From Polyodon spathula (taxonomy: Eukaryota > Chordata > Actinopteri > Acipenseriformes > Polyodontidae): DNA of 64,000 nt. Shown one piece after another: positions 1 to 11,596 of this stretch. How positions within the stretch are numbered: the stretch's first letter is position 1; each line of letters starts with the position of its first letter. The stretch spans positions 2,451,146 to 2,515,145 of the forward strand of contig NC_054559.1 of assembly GCF_017654505.1 (NCBI RefSeq), written 5' to 3'. Position numbers and translations under genes: made by a program. The notes beneath the pieces are model-generated. The model had not been told where the DNA came from and did not search any database. It was given only the letters and a program-made list of their open reading frames with translations.

Positions 1-4
1 AGCT

Positions 5-1825
5 TTGAAGTGGGCGGTCTGTGAGAAATTCAGGGACTACTTGTTTTATGCTCCCCACTTCACTATCTATACCGATAATAACCCCTTAACCTACATCCTA
101 AGCATAGCAAAGCTCAATGCCGTTGGTCACCGCTGGGTAGGGGAGTTAGCTGATTTTAGATTTGACATAAAATATCGCCCTGGAAAAGTCAATGTGGATG
201 CGGACACACTGTCCCAGTGTCCTCTTGATATAAACAGGTATGTGGCCGGATGTACAGAGGAGCTATCACCTGAAGTCATCCATGCAGCATGGCAAGGGCA
301 TCACATGGCACAAGGAAAGGAAGTCACCTGGGTTGCAGTTATTAATATGACATCCCCAAGTCAACCTGAAGGACCCTGTATCAGTGGATCACTGTCAGCC
401 ATCGATCCAGGTGAACTGAGAACTGCCCAGAGAGAAGATATTGCTATTGGAGAAGTACTCCAGCTCAAAGAGAAGAGCAGGACTCTGATGGGTGAAGCAA
501 GACGTGGGGTGAGCAGCACTACTAAGAAACTCTTGCATGAGTGGGGCAAGCTCCACATTGAAGACGGACTTTTATATCGAAAGACCAACCTGAGAAAACA
601 ACTAGTCTTGCCAGGAAGGTTCAAACAGATGGTCTTGAAGCATCTTCATAATGACATGGGTCATGTCGGGACAGAAAGGGTCATAAGTCTGGTCAGGGAC
701 AGGTTCTATTGGCCATACATGAAGAATGACATTGAAGAGTATGTGACAAGAAGATGTTCCTGTATTAAACAGAAAAAACCTACCACCCACGTGAAAGCAC
801 CGATGAGAAGTATCACCACCACTTCACCTTTCGAGCTCGTTTCGATTGATTACCTCCACTTAGGACCTAGTAAAGGAGGGTTTGAATACATCTTGGTAGT
901 TGTGGATCACTTTACGCGATTTGCACAAGCTTATCCTACTAAAAATAAGTCAGGCAAAACTGCAGCAGAGAGAATTTTCAGTGACCTTATTCCACGCTTT
1001 GGATATCCATCTAAACTACACCACGACCAGGGACGTGAGTTTGAAAATGAACTATTCCGAACTTTGCGTCAGCTCTCCGGTGTGGGACATTCAAGACCAT
1101 ATCACCCACAAGGCAATCCGGCTGAAAGATTCAACCGAACGCTGCTACAGATGCTGAGGACGCTTGAGGAGAAAGAGAAGGACCGGTGGAAAGACCATCT
1201 CCCACAGGTTGTCCATGCCTATAACTGTACCAGACATGAGGCAACTGGTTATTCCCCATTTTACTTGTTGTATGGTCGACACCCCCGTCTACCAATTGAT
1301 CTGCTATTCGGATTAGGGACAAGAGAAGAACAGGATTCGGCACAAGGTTATGCAGAAAAGTGGGCTAAAAGGATGACAGAGGCATATCAGATCGCTTCTG
1401 AAAATAACAGACACTCAAATGCAAAGGGCAAGAAATACTATGACCGGCAGGTGAGGGGAGTAGTTCTTAAGCCTGGAGACAGAGTGCTTGTGCGAAATCT
1501 GAGTGAGAGAGGTGGCCCAGGAAAATTAAGATCCTATTGGGAGAAAACTATTTACAAAGTAAAAGAACAGATCAATGACAGCCCAGTGTATAAAATCCAG
1601 CCAGAGTCTGGTGAACCCCGGATCCGGATTTTACATCGGAACCTGTTATTACTAGTGAATGATCTTCCTGTAGAGTTACCATCACAGCAAACACAGAAAC
1701 CACTAACTGAACAACGGAGAAGGAAAATAAGAGATAGAGGAAATCAAGCGAGAAAACTGACACCGAGTACTGACACATCGGATGATGAGGGAGACACGAA
1801 CACTCAGTACTGGCTGAGGTTTTGA
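5..1825 (+). mobile_element. pol: Ty3/gypsy retrotransposon pol, 3' part (RNase H and integrase)
   Basis: An open frame of about 606 codons enters from the left window edge. The first 75 residues are the end of a retroelement RNase H ([10 protein letters not shown], then the [15 protein letters not shown] motif). A zinc-binding HHCC region follows at residues 213-255 ([10 protein letters not shown] ... RRCSCIKQ). The integrase core then shows its three acidic residues in [20 protein letters not shown] and [10 protein letters not shown]. The C-terminal part has the GDRVLVRN and [10 protein letters not shown] motifs typical of Metaviridae integrase tails. These domains are known to process and insert the cDNA copy. 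Gag, protease and most of the reverse transcriptase lie outside the window. The frame is uninterrupted, suggesting a fairly young copy. The first codon is an artefact of the window edge. Confidence 0.93.
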
Positions 1826-1861
1826 AGAGATCAAGCACCGCAAGGTAATAGGACTCAGAAA

Positions 1862-2191
1862 ATGAATGAACATGGCATCATGTCCGGAGAAAACCTGGTG
1901 AGGAGAGCATCATTACAAGAAAGGTACAATGCAGAGATGAAAGAGGCAGAACCCGTACAGGAAGGACAGTCTGATGGAGAGAACTTCCCAGCTCAATTTG
2001 AACTGTTAAATGCAGGAAGTGACCATGATCACGAGGGAAGACCCATGTCCCCAGAAGACAGTCAAAGCGGACCAGTGCCATTGTGTCCACAAGGAAATTG
2101 TCCAACTGATCAAGTAAGGAAAGAAGACCTAGACAAGTCTTCACTTACAATCGATTGGACAGCCATCATTTCAGCCACAAACCATGGTTAA
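1862..2191 (+). CDS. Small acidic ORF downstream of gypsy pol
   Basis: This 109-codon ORF starts 36 bases after the pol stop. It is rich in Glu, Asp, Ser and Gln and shows no domain, membrane segment or envelope-like signal that I recognise. Its position between pol and the LTR fits a frameshifted continuation of the pol C-terminal tail or an extra element-encoded ORF. It may equally be non-coding. Confidence 0.35.
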   Translation: MNEHGIMSGENLVRRASLQERYNAEMKEAEPVQEGQSDGENFPAQFELLNAGSDHDHEGRPMSPEDSQSGPVPLCPQGNCPTDQVRKEDLDKSSLTIDWTAIISATNHG

Positions 2192-2392
2192 TGCCATGGG
2201 TCTCGCTTACTACACTGTTCCACCTCTACCTGTTTGGGGAACTGTACCATACCAAACACGCTACTACAATACACTGGTATCAGTTCCATTTCCTATTAGT
2301 GTATACTAAAGTAAGCTAAAAGCATCAGCAATTTTCAGTTTCTCTTTTTTTTCACTATAAGATTTGTAAATAAGTTGAAATTATTCAGTAAT

Positions 2393-3682
2393 GTCAGGAG
2401 CCATTTATTTTTGTCAGGGAGCGTGTGAAAGCACACGAAAAGTGAGAATTCATACATGAAAAAGTATGGACACTTTCTTCTTTTTACTTACCTGTACCTT
2501 TAAAATAGGAACACATCAAGTCCTCCTTGAACCTAAGGGAAAAGCCTAGTAAACTGCACTATTTGATACAGCCACTAGGTGGAGCAGCCTAAATGCAGGA
2601 CAGCGCTATCAGTTAGTGGTGATATCATGCTTTCTTTCAGTAATAAAACCGAGAGACTGCAAGCAACAATTGATTTAGTCCTGTCTTTACTTTTCCTATT
2701 TTAACAGGTTAGTAAGAGTCAATATAGCATTGAAACGCCATAAATCACAAGGATAAATGCCGTAGATTATTATTCTGTGGGTTTGGTGCATTATTCTGGT
2801 GGTTTAAATATGTATTTTTAATATATAAAAGTGCACATTTAGAATCGGCCATTATAGTGGAGATCACCACGTGGGGATAATAATACAGATGGTGTTAGTC
2901 AGTGAAGACAAGATGGTGATTATGTTTTCAAAGTGAAACAAACTGGTTTAAAAGATATATAAAATGCTTGTGAAATATTACAGTTGAAGGTGTTCTGATA
3001 ATAAATTTAAGCCCATACTATCCTGATGCCAATAATCAGTGTAAACTGATATTTCTGTGATGTTTGTTATTCTGTGTTTCATTTTGCTAATTAATAAAAG
3101 GTAGAATTTAGGCATGGTATAACGTGATGTAAATGCATGTTTTGAATTACTAAAACTTATACCTTATTATGAGTTGTATGTACCATTATTAACACTGCGT
3201 TCAGGATGCTTAGACTTGAATGATATTTGTAGTTGAACTGATTAATAATAGTGCAACGGTGCCATGGAAGTAGTCTGAACGTGTTAAAATAGTGATGCTA
3301 GTTATATAACATGTATATGGAGAATGCATAACTATAGAAATGACACAGACTATCCATTGTGGAATGCTTCTTTGTTGTGATTGTCATGTTTTATTTTAAT
3401 ATACTACCGCTGAGATAGCGGTTGAATACCAATATGAAGACTATCTCAAAAGGCTTGTTATTGGTTATGCTCTATTGCTATTATTTTATTGTCATGATTA
3501 TTATTGTTCTTCTCTGCACTTCTTCAATGAAGTGATGGATTGTTTTATGTTTTAAAATTTTCAGTAATAAAACCGAGAGACTGCAAGCAACAATTGATTT
3601 AGTCCTGTCTTTACTTTTCCTATTTTAACAGATTAAACACTTTATCTTCTGTTGATGGGCTCTCTGCCCGAGACCCGTAACA
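2393..3682 (+). repeat. Candidate 3' LTR region of the gypsy element, with a duplicated polyA segment
   Basis: Downstream of pol the sequence becomes non-coding. Candidate LTR starts are TGTCAGGAGCC (about 2393) or TGTCAGGGAGC (about 2415). Possible ends are TTTTAACA near 2706 or CCCGTAACA at 3682. A 73-base segment with an AATAAA signal occurs twice in identical form, at 2635-2707 and 3559-3631. This fits the R/U5 part of an LTR present in two copies, either as an internal duplication or as a second partial LTR. The 5' LTR is outside the window, so the boundaries cannot be fixed by comparison. Confidence 0.5.
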
Positions 3683-5319
3683 TATACATATTTTATTTAT
3701 CCGGTTGAAAAAATAAAAACAACTCATGTCTGCTCTAAATAACCTGTGGTACAACTTTGTGTTGAGCAATAAGACTGATTCTAAATTATTTTTACATCAG
3801 CTAAACAAAGTATTTATTTATTTAATTTTATATGTTAAAATGTTTAACAAACTACCATGCAAAATTTATACTGTCCCATCCCTATAAGGCAATATCATTT
3901 TTATCAGGAAGTACCAGTTTTCATTGTCATAAGGGGCTATCTTGTGGTGAACTTTAGAATGGAGTCTTTTTTCTGAATGTGAAAGTAAATCTCTGTTTTT
4001 GTACACATCCTATGATTGCTGTAAATGTGCTATATGAAACAAACAAAACGATCTAAACGTGTTTGCAATCAACGGTAGTAGCAGCTACTCTATGGTTTTA
4101 GCTACTCTCTGACCTGCGCACTCCCACAGTCAATGGCAAATGCAGATTAATATTTGATCACTGAGACCAATTTTGGCTGCGCGCAGCTTGCAGATTTGAG
4201 CCCTGTGTTTAGCACTGATCTTTGCATTCTGCTGTGCCCCCAGCATTTGAATAATGCTTTACATTACACCAATCGATCTGCAAAATGGCGATTTAGGTAG
4301 ACCCCTAATTATAACTATCACTGTAGTTATGAAACAAAAAAATAATATAAACAACATATCAATAGTATTCTTGTCAGTACAGTATACACGTTCACTTTAG
4401 TTCCTTATGTAGATAGCAGTGTTAAATCAGACCTGATTTCTCTCTAAACACAGCCCTATCAGTACAGCTTAATTAAAATAAACGTATAACTGAGATCTCT
4501 CATAAATATTAACATCTTCCTGAAATCATATTTATGGTAGCCTTACAGAATAAAATGAATTTTGTGCATACTAAACCGTTATAAAACTTTTGTCTCAAGA
4601 CTTTGAATTTTCCCCATTGACTTGTATCAACACATTTTTCGCAGTAGGTTTATACTAGAAACACTTTAAAACATACAAATAACCAAACAAACATCGTATT
4701 AAACATATCTGTCAGCCTACTTGTAAAGATGTGATGTTTGGGCTTCAACTTATAATACAAACTCTTATATATAAGTATTGTTTGATGCACTAAAGCTTCC
4801 CCCAAAAAAAGATGTTACTTTAAAGGCTAGTTGTCTTTGTATACTGTGTGTTATTGTAAAATAATATCACTGTTTTCACTGTAATTACTGTTAGCTAACA
4901 GTTAGCTTAGCCAGCCACAAACAATGGCGGATTGTTCGTGGCTGGCAGTGGTCGGAATGTGTAATTGCATGTACCCAGTGGTGAAAATATGTCATTGCAA
5001 TGTAAAATTGGACAAAACTGGCATGTCATCCATATTGATTGGCTCATGGTGGCCATATTGTTTCATGTAACAACTTTTCCTGAATGTGTTTTTTAGAAGA
5101 CAGTACATAGATAATGTATACCGAACAATCAAGTCAATCGGCCAAAGGGTTCATGAGGAGTTGTCGTTTTTAGTGTTTTACGCAAAATCCAACATGGAAG
5201 CCACACCATGTGACCTAAAAAAATTCCTTAATAAGAATTAATCTTGGATATGAGTGGACTATGTAAAAAATAATCACAGCTGTACTATTTATCGTTCATG
5301 ACAAAAAGACCTTTGAAAA
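3683..5319. other. AT-rich non-coding stretch without recognised gene
   Basis: No ORF above background, RNA gene or clear repeat boundary is seen. Phrases near 5160-5340 on sequences 'Acaaaatccaacatgg' and 'aaatccaaaatgg' resemble those at 28930-29390, suggesting that the right end belongs to a dispersed repeat that leads into the hairpin segment at 5429. Confidence 0.4.
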
Positions 5320-5428
5320 TTGTCCAAAATTTTCAGTAAATCCAAAATGGCTGCAGCAGTTCAAAAGTTACAAGCATTTGTAATTTTTTGGAGGCGAAAG
5401 AAAATAATAATAATCCTTAAAACAACAA

Positions 5429-5517
5429 TAGGCTTCCCAGCCATTCTGGCCTGGAAGCCTAATAAGAATAATCCTAACAAAAACAATAGCCTTCCCCAGC
5501 TTTCGGCTTGGCAGCCT
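5429..5517. repeat. Two tandem hairpin motifs of a dispersed repeat
   Basis: A stem-loop with arms AGGCTTCC and GGAAGCCT lies at about 5430-5460, and a second degenerate version (AGCCTTCC ... GGCAGCCT) follows at about 5488-5517. Both are preceded by an AACAATAG motif and AATAATAATAA-like spacers. The same motif with the same flanking trinucleotide repeat occurs at 30767-30862. I infer a terminal hairpin of a non-autonomous element, but I do not recognise the family. Confidence 0.55.
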
Positions 5518-5770
5518 GTCACAAAGATGGCTGTAGTGGGTGACGTCAGGCCAGGAACCAGAAAATAAACAACAGAGGTGGAGTTTGGTGGAGCTGAGCA
5601 AATGGTCTCAGCATTTAATAATGAGCAGACAGACAGAAAATAAAAGGTTGCAAGACAAACAAAACACAGGACACGGCACTGATAGCCAAAACAAAGAGAT
5701 TAAACAAAACGGACTAACACTAAACAAACACGGTGAGCTGATATTATTATAATTCAACTACAGTGCATAT
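5518..5770 (-). repeat. LTR fragment, same family as the solo LTR at 11602-12181
   Basis: The segment starts with TGTCACAAAG on the plus strand, the complement of the CTTTGTGACA end of the solo LTR. It matches the 3' third of that LTR in reverse orientation for about 200 bases, including the TGACGTCA-like site near 5541 and the run rich in AAAC motifs. The 5' part of the LTR is missing. Confidence 0.6.
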
Positions 5771-5774
5771 TATA

Positions 5775-6830
5775 AATAAAGGACGTTCCTCTTCCCCTCG
5801 TATCATGCAATTGCTGCGACGGCTAATTTCCAAAATCCACAGTTTGCTGCCCACAGCTCTGCAATATCCAGCAGCAACGCCACAGTTCAATCAGCTGATT
5901 TTCAATTAAATCCAACTATTAATAAACTTCTTAATTCAGCTCAAGATTACATGGCATCAGCACTTGCCCCATCTACCAGATCCTCATAATCTGCAGGTTG
6001 GGCATGTTATGTAACTTTTTGTTTACAAAGCAGGATTAATCCTACTCCATTCAACCAGGACTGGATCATGGCGTTCATAGTGCATGCAAAGGACTCTCTA
6101 CCTCTGGCACCAGCTACAATCAGACTATATTTGTCAGGAATTCAGCATTAATTTCGTTTGATGTCCATCAATTCCCCAACTCTATTATCAATTCCAGTGG
6201 TTCGTCTCCTTTAACGAGGAATTTCTAAGTGCTCTCCGGCTCCTTCTTCTGTTCACCTGCCTATTTCTATAGACATCTCAGTAACTTGATTTCAATTCTG
6301 TGCCATGGCTGTTTTTCTCCATTTGATGATTTAACTATGGAAGTCATATGTCTATCTGCATTTTTCGAGGTTTTTGTTCTGAATATACAGTTCCTTCTAT
6401 TGCCAGCTTTCCTACCCTTGGTATCCGCTGCAGTGACCTCAAGCTCATCCCAGATTCTCATTTCATCTTATTTCTTTGCATTTCAAAAACAGATCAACTG
6501 CGGCAAGGACAATGTATTCAGCTTTCTAAGATCAACTCTCCTCTGTGTCCCTTCACTTCAGTACATTGCAGAACGCAGGCCATTTCATCCTCCGACCCTT
6601 TGTTTATCAATTCAAGCCAGTCCACTGTATCAAGGCATTGGTTTTCAACACACCTTTCCACTGTGGTGTCCAGAGCAGGTCTTCCTTTGCAATTCTACAC
6701 TCCTCATTCATTTAGAATAGGGGTAGCTACTTCAGCTGCAAAAGCCAACATTAACCAGCAATTAATTAAAAATATGGGGTGCTGGACTTCATCCGTAATC
6801 GAAACTTTATATTTTATAATATAACTTTTA
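5775..6830 (+). pseudogene. Broken tyrosine-recombinase element (DIRS/Ngaro-like or Crypton-like)
   Basis: The last part (about 6685-6824) reads FYTPHSFRIGVATSAAKAN followed by LIKNMGCWTS, a clear C-terminal box of tyrosine recombinases (H-x-x-R and a downstream W). Upstream, about 6000-6150, one frame reads WIMAFIVHAKDSLPLAPATI, the usual N-terminal SAM-like domain with the LAPSTI motif. Several stops and frameshifts separate these parts, so the gene is dead. No reverse transcriptase is seen beside it. The subclass is uncertain. It differs from the two DIRS elements further right. Confidence 0.75.
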
Positions 6831-7289
6831 TAATATTCGTTCTTCATCATCTGAAATATCCTCCGCACATCAGTCCATTGCTAGTATGTCCGGAGTGGGG
6901 ACGACCTTTCTGCCTGAGCCACCAAAGATTTCCCCCTAAGAAATAAAATTAAAAGGTTTTTTTTTTTCTTTCCACTGGGGTTTTTTTCTTTTACAGGGTA
7001 CAGTCTAAAACTTTTTGTCACGTTAAGTGTTTGTTTTCTTTCGTCTAAATGTTTTCTCTTTTCTTCTTTGTTATGCATTGGTGGTTCTCTCTTTTTTCTT
7101 CTTCACGTTTCGTCAGCGGGGAGCGGGGGGTCCATCTTTTGGGGGGGTTAGTGATTCCACTTTCTCCAACCCTTTGTTAAGCTCCGCTTCATTTATGGAG
7201 GGTTCTCCATGAGTCAGATGGGACCCCTGGCCAAACCCTTCCATCTGCATGTATGTTTCTTTTGGGATTCTTCTTTCAGGTCTGATGCC

Positions 7290-7575
7290 TCTATGTGAGG
7301 GTCCCCAAGTGGTGGCATCCCTCGTGTTTGTCGGGTCTCCTCAAAGATGGTGGCCCCTCTCCTGTTTGTCGGGTCTCCTCAGCGATGGAACTCCCCTTCT
7401 ATTATGTTGGGCTTTGAAGAGGCGGAACACCACGCATTATATGTTTTAACAAATACTAACTTTATGTTTTCTTTCCGGTTCGCGAGCCTCTTCGTATGTT
7501 GGGTAACTTCAGAGACGGTGCCCCTCTTGGTATGTCAGGGTCACCTCAAAGACGGTAGCTCCCCTCTCGTTTGTA
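7290..7575. repeat. Degenerate minisatellite
   Basis: A motif like TTTGTCGGGTCTCCTCA followed by a GATGG/GACGG and CCCCTCT block recurs at least four or five times, with units of about 40-50 bases that drift in sequence towards the right. The stretch is GC-rich compared with its AT-rich neighbours. ORFs through it look like repeat shadows. Confidence 0.55.
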
Positions 7576-7611
7576 AACTTTCTTATGTTCTTACGTTCTT
7601 ATGTTCTTACT
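7563..7611 (+). mobile_element. CR1 LINE 3'-end remnant
   Basis: The words CTCTCGTTTGTAAACTTTC and TTATGTTCTTACGTTCTTA are the same 3' end as in the complete CR1 copies (for example 62275-62312). Only about 50 bases remain, so this is an extreme 5' truncation or a leftover of a deletion. Confidence 0.7.
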
Positions 7612-8175
7612 TTTGGGGGATTTGCTGCAGCTTCCACCTTTGCATGAGGAACCACCTTTTGTGCCACTTACTCAAGAGAAATTGCACAAATTGACTGGCT
7701 CTATGGGATCTGTAAATTGTTCACGTATGATCAACTCACAATTCATATGCGCCACAAGAAGGACTGGCTTCATGCCAACCTGCTTCATGGTGCCACATTC
7801 GAAGCCACCAACAAAACTGATCACATTTTGTTGACTAAACGACAGATACCAATGAAAGGAGGAGACAGCTGCAGCTGCAAAACAGAAATTTTCTAACAAA
7901 TGAAAGACTTAGATGACAAAGATGGAACTTTAAAGTGTCTCATGTCTACAGTGGATACCTGTAACCAGATACATCTTCCATTATCATACACAAAGAAGTG
8001 GAATCCTCTTCAGGACACTACGTGTGTGTCCTCTCAGTGCCTGGCCCTACAAAGTGGGTGCATGCAAATGACACTCTTATCGAACTCAAACCATGGCCAA
8101 GGAATGCAAAGGACATGTACGTGGCCTTTTATGAACAGATCTAATGCTTTACGATTGGAGTACATTGTAAGTTGA
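7607..8175 (+). pseudogene. Pif1-like helicase fragment, probably from a Helitron
   Basis: Positions 7601-7700 encode LLLGDLLQLPPLHEEPP, which matches the Walker-B-following GDFxQLPPV motif of Pif1-family helicases. After a frameshift near 7715 another frame gives LFTYDQLTIHMR and KKDWLHANLLH, matching the LxxNMR region that follows in this family, then DHILLTKRQI. A second ORF (7900-8175) may be a decayed continuation. Vertebrate Helitrons encode Rep plus Pif1-type helicase, so a Helitron origin is likely. A cellular PIF1 pseudogene is less likely. Frameshifts show it is not functional. Confidence 0.6.
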
Positions 8176-8693
8176 GAAAATCACAAGATTAGAAGGCAAA
8201 AAATACATAATTTCTAGCATTGACATGTCCATGTCATTCACTTTATGACTGATATGCATATGGAAGTTTGTAGCCAAGTACATACAAATATAAATACAAT
8301 GTTGAACATTTTGAAAAATGTACATTCTTTTTTACCATTGCTATGCTTTTATACTTTTTAACCAAAGTCAAAATCAGTAACTAGCAATAAAGTCTTGGAA
8401 TGTAGATGCTTCTTTACTACTGATATGCATATAGAAGTTTGAAACCTATTAAAAAAAATGTAAAAATCTTGACACTTTGAATGCTGTCAACTTTGTCCAA
8501 TATTATAACTTTGCATTTAATGCTCTTGCCATTACACACACACATCTATTATGTGAAAAAAAAAGTGATATCTGAAACAAAAACACATTGGAAATGTGAA
8601 AAAATGCTAAGTTATCAAAAGTGCCCAGCCATTAAAGTAGAGATATCTCAAAAACACAAGCCAAGTTTCAAGAAACAACTGGGGCAACCTTAA

Positions 8694-10690
8694 GAACATA
8701 AGAACATCATAAGAAGGTTAACAAACGAGAGGAGGCCATTCGGCCCATCTTGCTCATTTGGTTGTTAGTAGCTTATTGATCCCAAAATCTCATCAAGCAG
8801 CTTCTTGAAGGATCCCAGGGTGTCAGCTTCAACAACATTACTGGGGAGTTGATTCCAGACCCTCACAATTCTCTGTGTAAAAAAGTGCCTCCTATTTTCT
8901 GTTCTGAATGCCCCTTTGTCTAAATTCCATTTGCGACCCCTGGTCCTTGTTTCTTTTTTCAGGCTGAAAAAGTCCCTTGGGTCGACACTGTCAATACCTT
9001 TTAGCATTTTGAATGCTTGAATTAGGTCGCCACGTAGTCTTCTTTATTCGACTGAACAGATTCAGTTCTTTTAGCCTGTCTGCATATGACATGCCTTTTA
9101 AGCCCGGAATAATTCTGGTCGCTCTACTTTGCACTCTTTCTAGAGCAGCAATATCTTTTTTATAGCGAGGTGACCAGAACTGAACACAATATTTAAGATG
9201 AGGTCTTACTAGTGCATTGTACAGTTTTAACATTACTTCCCTTGATTTAAATTCAACCTTTTCACAATGCATCCGAGCATCTTGTTAGCCTTTTTTATAG
9301 CTTCCCCACATTGTCTAGATGAAGACATTTCTGAGTCAACAAAAACTCCTAGGTCTTTCTCATAGATTCCTTCTCCAATTTCAATATCTCCCATATGATA
9401 TTTATAATGTACATTTTTACGATGGTACGAACGGTATTACGTTTACAATTTTCCAGTCTGTCGGTACCACCCCTGTGTAAATTACTTCTTTCATTTCTTT
9501 GAGTACTACTGGGAGGATCTCATCAGGCCCAGGGGATTTGTTTATTTTAAGAGCTCCTAGTCCCTTTAACACTTCTGCCTCAGTTAAGTTATTTAAAACT
9601 GGACAGGAACTGGATGACATGTGGGGCATGTTGTCAGTATCTTCCTTTGTAAAAACTTGTGAAAAGTAATCATTTAATATATTTGCTATTTTTTTTTCTT
9701 CATCTACGATTTTGCCATTTGTATCTCTTAAACATTTAATCTCCTCTTTGAATGTTCGCTTGCTGTTGTAATATTGGAAAAACATTTTGGAATTGGTTTT
9801 AGCTCCCTTAGCAATGTTCATTTCTATTTCTCTCTTGGCCTTTCTAACTTCCTTTTTGACTTGCGTTTGCAGTTCTGTGTACTCTTTCTGCATACTTTCT
9901 TTTTGGTCCTTTTTAATGCTTGTAAAGTGCCTTTTTTCGCTGAATATTTTTTTTAATTGATCTATTAAACCATTTTGGCAATTTAGTTTTACATTTAGAT
10001 TTGTCTACTTTAGGGATATAATTGTTTTGCGCCTCTAGTATTACATTTTTGAAGAACAACCATCCTTCTTCTGTGGGTGTTTTCTCTATTTTACTCCAAT
10101 CTACTTCTGTAAGTCTTTGTTTCATACCTTCATAGTTTGCTTTTCTAAAATTGTAAACCTTAGCTTTAGTCATTACTTTTGGGGATTTAAAAAACATTTC
10201 AAATGAGACCATGTTGTGGTCTGAGTTTGCTAGTGGTTCTCTGCTCTCTGTTTTAGTTATTCTATCTTCGTTATTTGAAAAGACTAAATCAGGCATGCCT
10301 CCCCTCTAGTCGGTGCCTTGACAAATTGTATTAGGAAGCAGTCATTTGTCATTTCCATTTGTCATCCTTCGCGCTACCCACCGGATTTTCCCATTTTATT
10401 TGGGGGAAGTTGAAATTTGGAAGTTTATGCAAGTCCTGGATCACGCGGCACTTTACACTCACTTGGTTTAGCTCTGCTGGGTTTTCTCGGATTTCCCACA
10501 TCATGCAGGTGTCAAAGATTACTGGCTTGAAGACCAAGAAGTTAAGTTTCTTCTGCAGCCGTCAACCTGCTTTCAAACTGCTTCTAAACTGCTCTGCACT
10601 TTTCCACTCCTGTACTTCTCACACGCTGTCACTTCCACTCGCTGCCGCTGGGAAGACTGCCTCATTTATAGCTGCGTTTCCATCACCAAA
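8694..10690 (-). mobile_element. CR1 LINE copy A, internally deleted
   Basis: The 3' end lies on the left (AAGAACATAAGAACATCATA at about 8694). Reading leftwards on the minus strand there are ORF1 start, endonuclease, linker, RT fragments and the C-terminal domain. Two large deletions are visible. One joins the first codons of ORF1 to the endonuclease (ORF 10349-10537). The other, near 9417, removes the RT core between NVIPF and KCKVLHAGNKH-coding parts. Several frameshifts occur. It cannot be autonomous. Confidence 0.92.
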
Positions 10691-11170
10691 TCATGCCATG
10701 CAATGAAATCATAGAGGTTCATGTCTTTCAGAGCCTCTGGATGATTTTGATAGTACGGGTCAATCCATGAAGGAAAGTAGAGGTCAGTTGAATGTGGGTT
10801 TTGCTACGCTATTTGCTATTTGCACCCGACAGCTACAAATCATCGATACATCAACCCACTTGATAGTAGTGTGTGGACGGTGCACCTTCAACTTGTGGAA
10901 AATGCCCCATTAATCTGTTGAAGGTTGGCCTGATGCTGCAGGTGAAAAATGTATTGCTGATAGCCTAAATTGAGCATGGCATGACTGAAAGCGAGCCTTG
11001 ACAAAATGGGTTGGATACAAACGGGGTGCCCTTTCTGCATTTATTCCATGGATTCCATGAGTGTACAAGTCTGGGAAACACATTAAGTCCAATTTTTTCC
11101 CAGTCTCACAGTGTCATCTTGTATGTGAAGCATCTGGTAAGAGCTGTGGCTATAGCAAAGAACAGTGTGT
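10690..11170 (-). pseudogene. Possible Helitron coding remnant
   Basis: On the minus strand one frame gives PDPYYQNHPEALKDMNLYDF followed by IAWHDLVM, a pattern like the RPExLEDMxLxxF segment of vertebrate Helitron proteins. Neighbouring frames are broken. A Pif1-like fragment occurs at 7607-8175, on the other side of CR1 copy A, but on the opposite strand, so the two may not derive from one element. The assignment rests on a short motif only. Confidence 0.35.
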
Positions 11171-11174
11171 CACC

Positions 11175-11596
11175 CAGCGTGCTAGACGCTGCTTCGATAG
11201 GACCTGACCTCTACAGCAGGACCCATAGCAGACAAACAGCTCGTTGGACTGTCTCCAGGACGCCGTCCTATCCAAATAACAGCGTAGAGCCCGAACTGGG
11301 CATAGCGTGTGTTGTCTACGGTCCTCCTCGGACTCGTGTGGGGGAGGTCTGAAAGTTTTCAAAACCATTGATTGGTTAATATGGAATGAGGATACCACCT
11401 TTGGCAAAAATGATGGATTTGTTCTTAATGTTACCCACAAGTCATTCCCAGTGAAAGCCACATATGTGTCATCGATGGACAGCGCATGAAGCTCACTTAC
11501 TCGTCTGGCAGACGTAATGGCTATTAAAAATGCCACTTTCAGTGAAATAGGGCGCAGTTCTGCTGATGCCATGGGCTCAAATGGGGGACCCATAAG
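11175..11596 (-). pseudogene. DIRS element 1: tyrosine recombinase, N-terminal half
   Basis: The minus-strand ORF (11150-11593) carries FLIAITSARRVSELHALSID, the box with the first catalytic Arg of DIRS1-type tyrosine recombinases, followed by FRPPPHESEE and LCPVRALRCYLDRT. The H-x-x-R and final Tyr part is missing at the left, where the element stops abruptly near 11175. A solo LTR (11602-12181) separates this part from the rest of the element. Confidence 0.85.

Noticed and set aside
7027..7449. Cys/Phe/Ser-rich plus-strand ORFs as membrane proteins
   Set aside because: Generated by T-rich sequence and the minisatellite; no consistent frame.
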